A stretch of 64,000 bases of DNA from Clostridia bacterium (GTDB lineage: Bacteria; Bacillota; Clostridia; UMGS1840): assembly GCA_017625695.1 (NCBI GenBank), contig JAGAKI010000020.1, forward strand, positions 1 to 64,000, given 5' to 3'. The notes beneath the pieces are model-generated. The model was given only the letters and a program-made list of their open reading frames with translations. It had not been told where the DNA came from and searched no databases. Positions 61,868-64,000 of the stretch are shown piece by piece. Numbering within the stretch: position 1 is the first letter of the stretch; each line of letters begins with the position of its first letter. A program made the position numbers and the translations under genes.

Positions 61868-62077
61868 AAATTTGTTTCCTCCGTAAACATAAAAATAATA
61901 AATTTCATAAAAATTACTCCAATCTATTGATTTTTGTTTACGGATATGCTAAACTATACTCATCCAGTAGGTATGCGTTCAGCATATCCGTGATGAAACA
62001 CATTGTTTAGTTGTTACCAGCAACTTTTCTAATGTGTTTTTTCTTTTTTCAAGTGAAGCCGAGATTGCCCATTTTTG
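61868..62077 (-). other. Structured intergenic region with a tiny ORF
   Basis: Between ImmA and DUF4417. On the minus strand an AAGGAGG site is followed by an 8-codon ORF (MGNLGFT-stop, start near 62073). Then comes a stem AAACACATT / AATGTGTTT (61996-62004 with 62031-62039) enclosing a GTTG/CAAC hairpin, and an 11-bp stem AGCATATCCGT / ACGGATATGCT (61940-61950 with 61981-61991) with a 30-nt loop. This is too ordered for a plain spacer and may be a leader RNA with an upstream peptide. On the plus strand the first stem ends in T-runs and could terminate an antisense transcript. Confidence 0.45.
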
Positions 62078-62599
62078 TTACCTCCTTATTTGTTTATATT
62101 GACACTCTGCTGCAGAGTGAGAAGCGCCACAACGAATTTCAATCTCATTTACACTCATACCTTTGACAAGATGTTCCGCTATCAAAAGTTCTCCGGCAAA
62201 AACATCAGCCTGCCATTCGGGATCCTCATAAGCTTTTAAAGGTGCGTTGTCCGATTTTCTACAAAGTGCAACTCTATCATTATCATGCATAAGCAAGTGT
62301 CCGACTTCGTGCAAAATTGTAAATCTTGCTCTGCCGTCACCCTGAGTAGCTTTTTCGTAAACATCTTCACGAATTTTAATTGTATTAAGACTTGGGATAG
62401 TTTCACCTTCTTTGTCCGGCATTTCTGAATGTTCAACTATCTCATATGTAAAATCATCAATTAAATTCGGTAAAATAATTTCAAGAAATTCTACTACCGG
62501 GAAATACAAACGATCTGTCATTACACATAATTCACGAACATATTTTGTAAAAGCTCTTATCTGTTTTCTTGATATACCTTGTGCAACAAAATTTGCCAT
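62078..62599 (-). CDS. ImmA/IrrE family metallopeptidase
   Basis: A 173-residue protein with the zinc motif LHEVGHLLMH (about 96-105, HExxH) and the downstream glutamate in EDPEWQADVFAGELL (about 125-139), the ImmA/IrrE arrangement. In integrative elements ImmA cleaves the neighbouring XRE repressor after DNA damage. It follows the XRE gene by three bases, so the pair probably controls the cassette. Confidence 0.9.
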   Translation of the reverse strand: MANFVAQGISRKQIRAFTKYVRELCVMTDRLYFPVVEFLEIILPNLIDDFTYEIVEHSEMPDKEGETIPSLNTIKIREDVYEKATQGDGRARFTILHEVGHLLMHDNDRVALCRKSDNAPLKAYEDPEWQADVFAGELLIAEHLVKGMSVNEIEIRCGASHSAAECQYKQIRR

Positions 62600-62602
62600 A
62601 AA

Positions 62603-62962
62603 TCAGTTTTTGTCCTCCTTTAAAATCTGCCATAACTTTTGCAATTCATTATCATTAAACCCGTTTAATTTGCGAGCAAATGAAAACGCTAATTCTCTTT
62701 GCTTGAAATTGAGATTTGCGAGTCCAATTTCAACACATTCATTTGTTTCGCTTATGGCATTTTGCAATTCTATAATCTTATCATTGGATAATGAATACAA
62801 ATTGCTGATTTTTTTTGCCCAATCTGTAGGAATTTTTTTCTTGCCGTTTTCTACAGCAGAAAGAAATGAAGACGTAACTTTCAGCTTTTCAGCCATAGTT
62901 TTTAGAATTTCTCCGTTATCCATTCTCAGAATACGCAAAAATTTTCCAAAAGCAGTAATCAT
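62603..62962 (-). CDS. XRE family transcriptional regulator
   Basis: A 119-residue repressor-type protein: an N-terminal helix-turn-helix (about 5-60; FGKFLRILRMDNGEILKTMAEKLKV, SSFLSAVENGKKKIP) and a helical C-terminus that would be the ImmA cleavage target. AGGAGG lies eight bases before the ATG. First gene of the cassette operon, behind a consensus promoter. Confidence 0.9.
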   Translation of the reverse strand: MITAFGKFLRILRMDNGEILKTMAEKLKVTSSFLSAVENGKKKIPTDWAKKISNLYSLSNDKIIELQNAISETNECVEIGLANLNFKQRELAFSFARKLNGFNDNELQKLWQILKEDKN

Positions 62963-63003
62963 TTTTGTAACCTCCTAATTATGATTTTTCAAATCACAAA
63001 CTC

Positions 63004-63032
63004 ATTATAACATACAAATTTCGCTTTGTCAA
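63004..63032 (-). promoter_or_regulatory. Sigma-A promoter of the XRE-ImmA operon
   Basis: TTGACA (63032-63027), 17-nt spacer, TATAAT (63009-63004) on the minus strand: full consensus. An AACCAAAAAGGTT palindrome (63031-63043) overlaps the -35 and is a candidate operator. Confidence 0.88.
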
Positions 63033-63107
63033 CCTTTTTGGTTAATTTGTTTTCTTAAGAAGTTCATCTTTGGTTTTTAATCTAAAAAATTGTAAAGGTT
63101 TTTAGAC

Positions 63108-63137
63108 AAAAACACCCACTAAAAATAGTGAGTGTTT
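63108..63137 (-). terminator. Terminator after spoIVB, carried by the cassette
   Basis: AAACACTCACTA and TAGTGGGTGTTT pair (one mismatch) around a short loop, with TTTTTG following on the minus strand. It differs from the terminator near 59836-59886 that follows the orphaned 3' end. Confidence 0.75.
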
Positions 63138-63147
63138 CTGTTGCCCA

Positions 63148-64000
63148 TTATTTAATTTTCTCTGCTTCAGATAGCATATTCTCAATAAATATCCCATAAC
63201 CACGGGTTGGATCATTCACAAAAACGTGTGTTACAGCTCCCACAATTTTACCATTTTGCAGCACAGGTGAACCCGACATCCCCTGTACGATACCTCCGGT
63301 TTTTTTGAGCAACTCTTCATCGGTAACTTTGAGGATGAAATCTTTATTGTCATACGCATCTAAAATTCTTACAATTTCAATTTCGTACTCACGGGTTCCC
63401 TCTTGGGAAACGGTAGATAAAATGGTCGCTTTTCCCGGTTGAATCTCTTGTTTCTGACATACCGGAACCGCCTGATTTTTGATAAAGTCCGGGTTTGTAA
63501 CAGTTCCGAACAAGCCCTTGTTATCATTGGAAGAAATTGTGCCAATCGGTATTCCGGAAAGAACTCCAACCAGTTCTCCGGGACAGTTTTTTTCTCCCAG
63601 TTTTGCACCTTTTACCTCTACAAATTCCAGTTGTCCGTCACGGACGGGGTAAGTTTTATCGGTATCCATATCATTGATGGGATGTCCCAGCGCGGCGAAT
63701 TGCTGTCCGTCTTCGGTAAAAAACGTGACAGTCCCTATCCCTGCCGCACTATCCCGAAGCCACATTCCGCAGACATACTGATTGCTTTTGTTTAATACAG
63801 GGGTTAAGGAAAGTGATTTTTCCGTTTCTCCCCGAAGCACCGTCAAAGTCACGGTTTCACCGCCGATTGTTTTTAAAATTTCTTCAAAATGACGGGTATT
63901 TAGCACCGAAACCTCGTTGACCTTTACAATGATATCACCATTTTTGACTCCTGATTTTTTTGCCGGTAGATTTCCCTTCGGTTCTACACCGACCACCATG
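63148..64000 (-). CDS. spoIVB: SpoIVB peptidase, C-terminal part (runs off the window)
   Basis: About 284 residues to the window edge, an S55-family serine protease. A PDZ domain (about 1-60 here, GVEPKGNLPAKKSGVKNGDIIVKVN) precedes the protease: the catalytic histidine in ALGHPIND (about 104), aspartate in VTDEELLKKTGG and serine in GMSGSPV. SpoIVB is secreted from the forespore and cleaves SpoIVFA to license pro-sigma-K processing. The 3' end is the cassette-derived SEAEKIK tail. The N-terminus lies beyond 64000. Confidence 0.95.
   Translation of the reverse strand, partial: MVVGVEPKGNLPAKKSGVKNGDIIVKVNEVSVLNTRHFEEILKTIGGETVTLTVLRGETEKSLSLTPVLNKSNQYVCGMWLRDSAAGIGTVTFFTEDGQQFAALGHPINDMDTDKTYPVRDGQLEFVEVKGAKLGEKNCPGELVGVLSGIPIGTISSNDNKGLFGTVTNPDFIKNQAVPVCQKQEIQPGKATILSTVSQEGTREYEIEIVRILDAYDNKDFILKVTDEELLKKTGGIVQGMSGSPVLQNGKIVGAVTHVFVNDPTRGYGIFIENMLSEAEKIK
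63175..63278. repeat. 104-bp direct repeat, right copy (inside intact spoIVB)
   Basis: Partner of 59921-60024 with one mismatch. It codes for the residues from the catalytic serine region to the IENM near the end, so the duplication includes an enzyme active-site segment that is under strong selection. Confidence 0.93.

Larger units (their letters stand above)
59921..63278. mobile_element. Putative integrated cassette in the 3' end of spoIVB
   Basis: About 3.25 kb from one repeat copy to the next, carrying XRE regulator, ImmA/IrrE peptidase, a frameshifted DUF4417 gene and a partner gene, all on the minus strand and visibly more AT-rich than the flanks. The intact spoIVB ends with a tail from the cassette; the original tail and terminator remain as a fragment on the far side. 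No integrase, transposase or resolvase is visible inside, so it is either a non-autonomous or a decayed element. Confidence 0.75.

Noticed and set aside
1-64000. CRISPR arrays
   Set aside because: No regularly spaced repeats with unique spacers were seen; the repeats present are palindromic units or gene duplications.
1-64000. tRNA genes
   Set aside because: No cloverleaf with the usual GTTCRA arm was found in the intergenic regions I read; an undetected one cannot be excluded without a scan.

Overview
The window looks like a chromosomal segment of an uncultured, endospore-forming Clostridia bacterium (Bacillota), moderately AT-rich. The evidence is a complete spoIIIAA-AH operon, a spoIVFA/spoIVFB-like pair, a spoIVB gene at the right edge, a SCIFF (six-cysteine) peptide gene, a Prp-type cleavable N-terminus on ribosomal protein L27, and a lexA/yneA-like SOS pair. 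No taxon below class can be justified from what I can see.

Layout. 1-420: the 5' end of a 16S rRNA gene leaving the window on the minus strand, with its leader and a consensus promoter. 360-2830: an accessory patch with an orphan immunity-like ORF, a decayed REP-associated (Y1/HUH) transposase, two families of short palindromic repeats, a calcineurin-type phosphoesterase behind its own promoter, and a truncated ORF. 2827-7230: a PflX-like radical SAM protein and a small membrane protein, divergent from a GH65 phosphorylase/beta-phosphoglucomutase disaccharide operon. 7285-10909: purine salvage (phosphoribosyltransferase and NCS2 permease), folate cyclo-ligase, and scfA-TIGR04086-yajC. 11020-23528: cysS, a membrane glycosyltransferase-like protein joined in frame to serine acetyltransferase, recG, fakA-yloU, a polar amino acid ABC transporter, an AraC regulator, maf and an esterase. 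23726-30720: spoIIIAA-AH, then a small basic protein, a stand-alone phage portal-like protein and a DUF2508 protein, all on the plus strand. 30794-48023: a long minus-strand housekeeping run (mgtC-like, pncB, rmuC, alr, radical SAM, trmFO, topA, dprA, lgt, yfmH/yfmF, tsaD, rimI, tsaC). 48239-53387: spoIVFA/B, yneA/lexA, a ClC channel and rplU-prp-rpmA. 53446-59744: three tandem PHP phosphoesterases plus the stub of a fourth, an aldo/keto reductase and two membrane proteins. 59836-64000: spoIVB, whose 3' end is duplicated around a small accessory cassette.

How the genes connect. SpoIIIA (engulfment channel), SpoIVB (forespore signalling protease) and SpoIVFA/SpoIVFB (the processing complex that SpoIVB triggers) are all in the window, so much of the late forespore-to-mother-cell signalling route is represented. 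The two most unusual features touch this machinery: the orphan portal-like protein directly behind spoIIIAH, and the XRE/ImmA/DUF4417 cassette lodged in the 3' end of spoIVB between 104-bp direct repeats that differ at one base.

Limits. Everything here was read by eye from one sequence. Family names come from recognised motifs and context, not database searches. Promoter and terminator calls are by consensus matching. Start codons were moved from the longest-ORF start wherever a better ribosome-binding site was seen.
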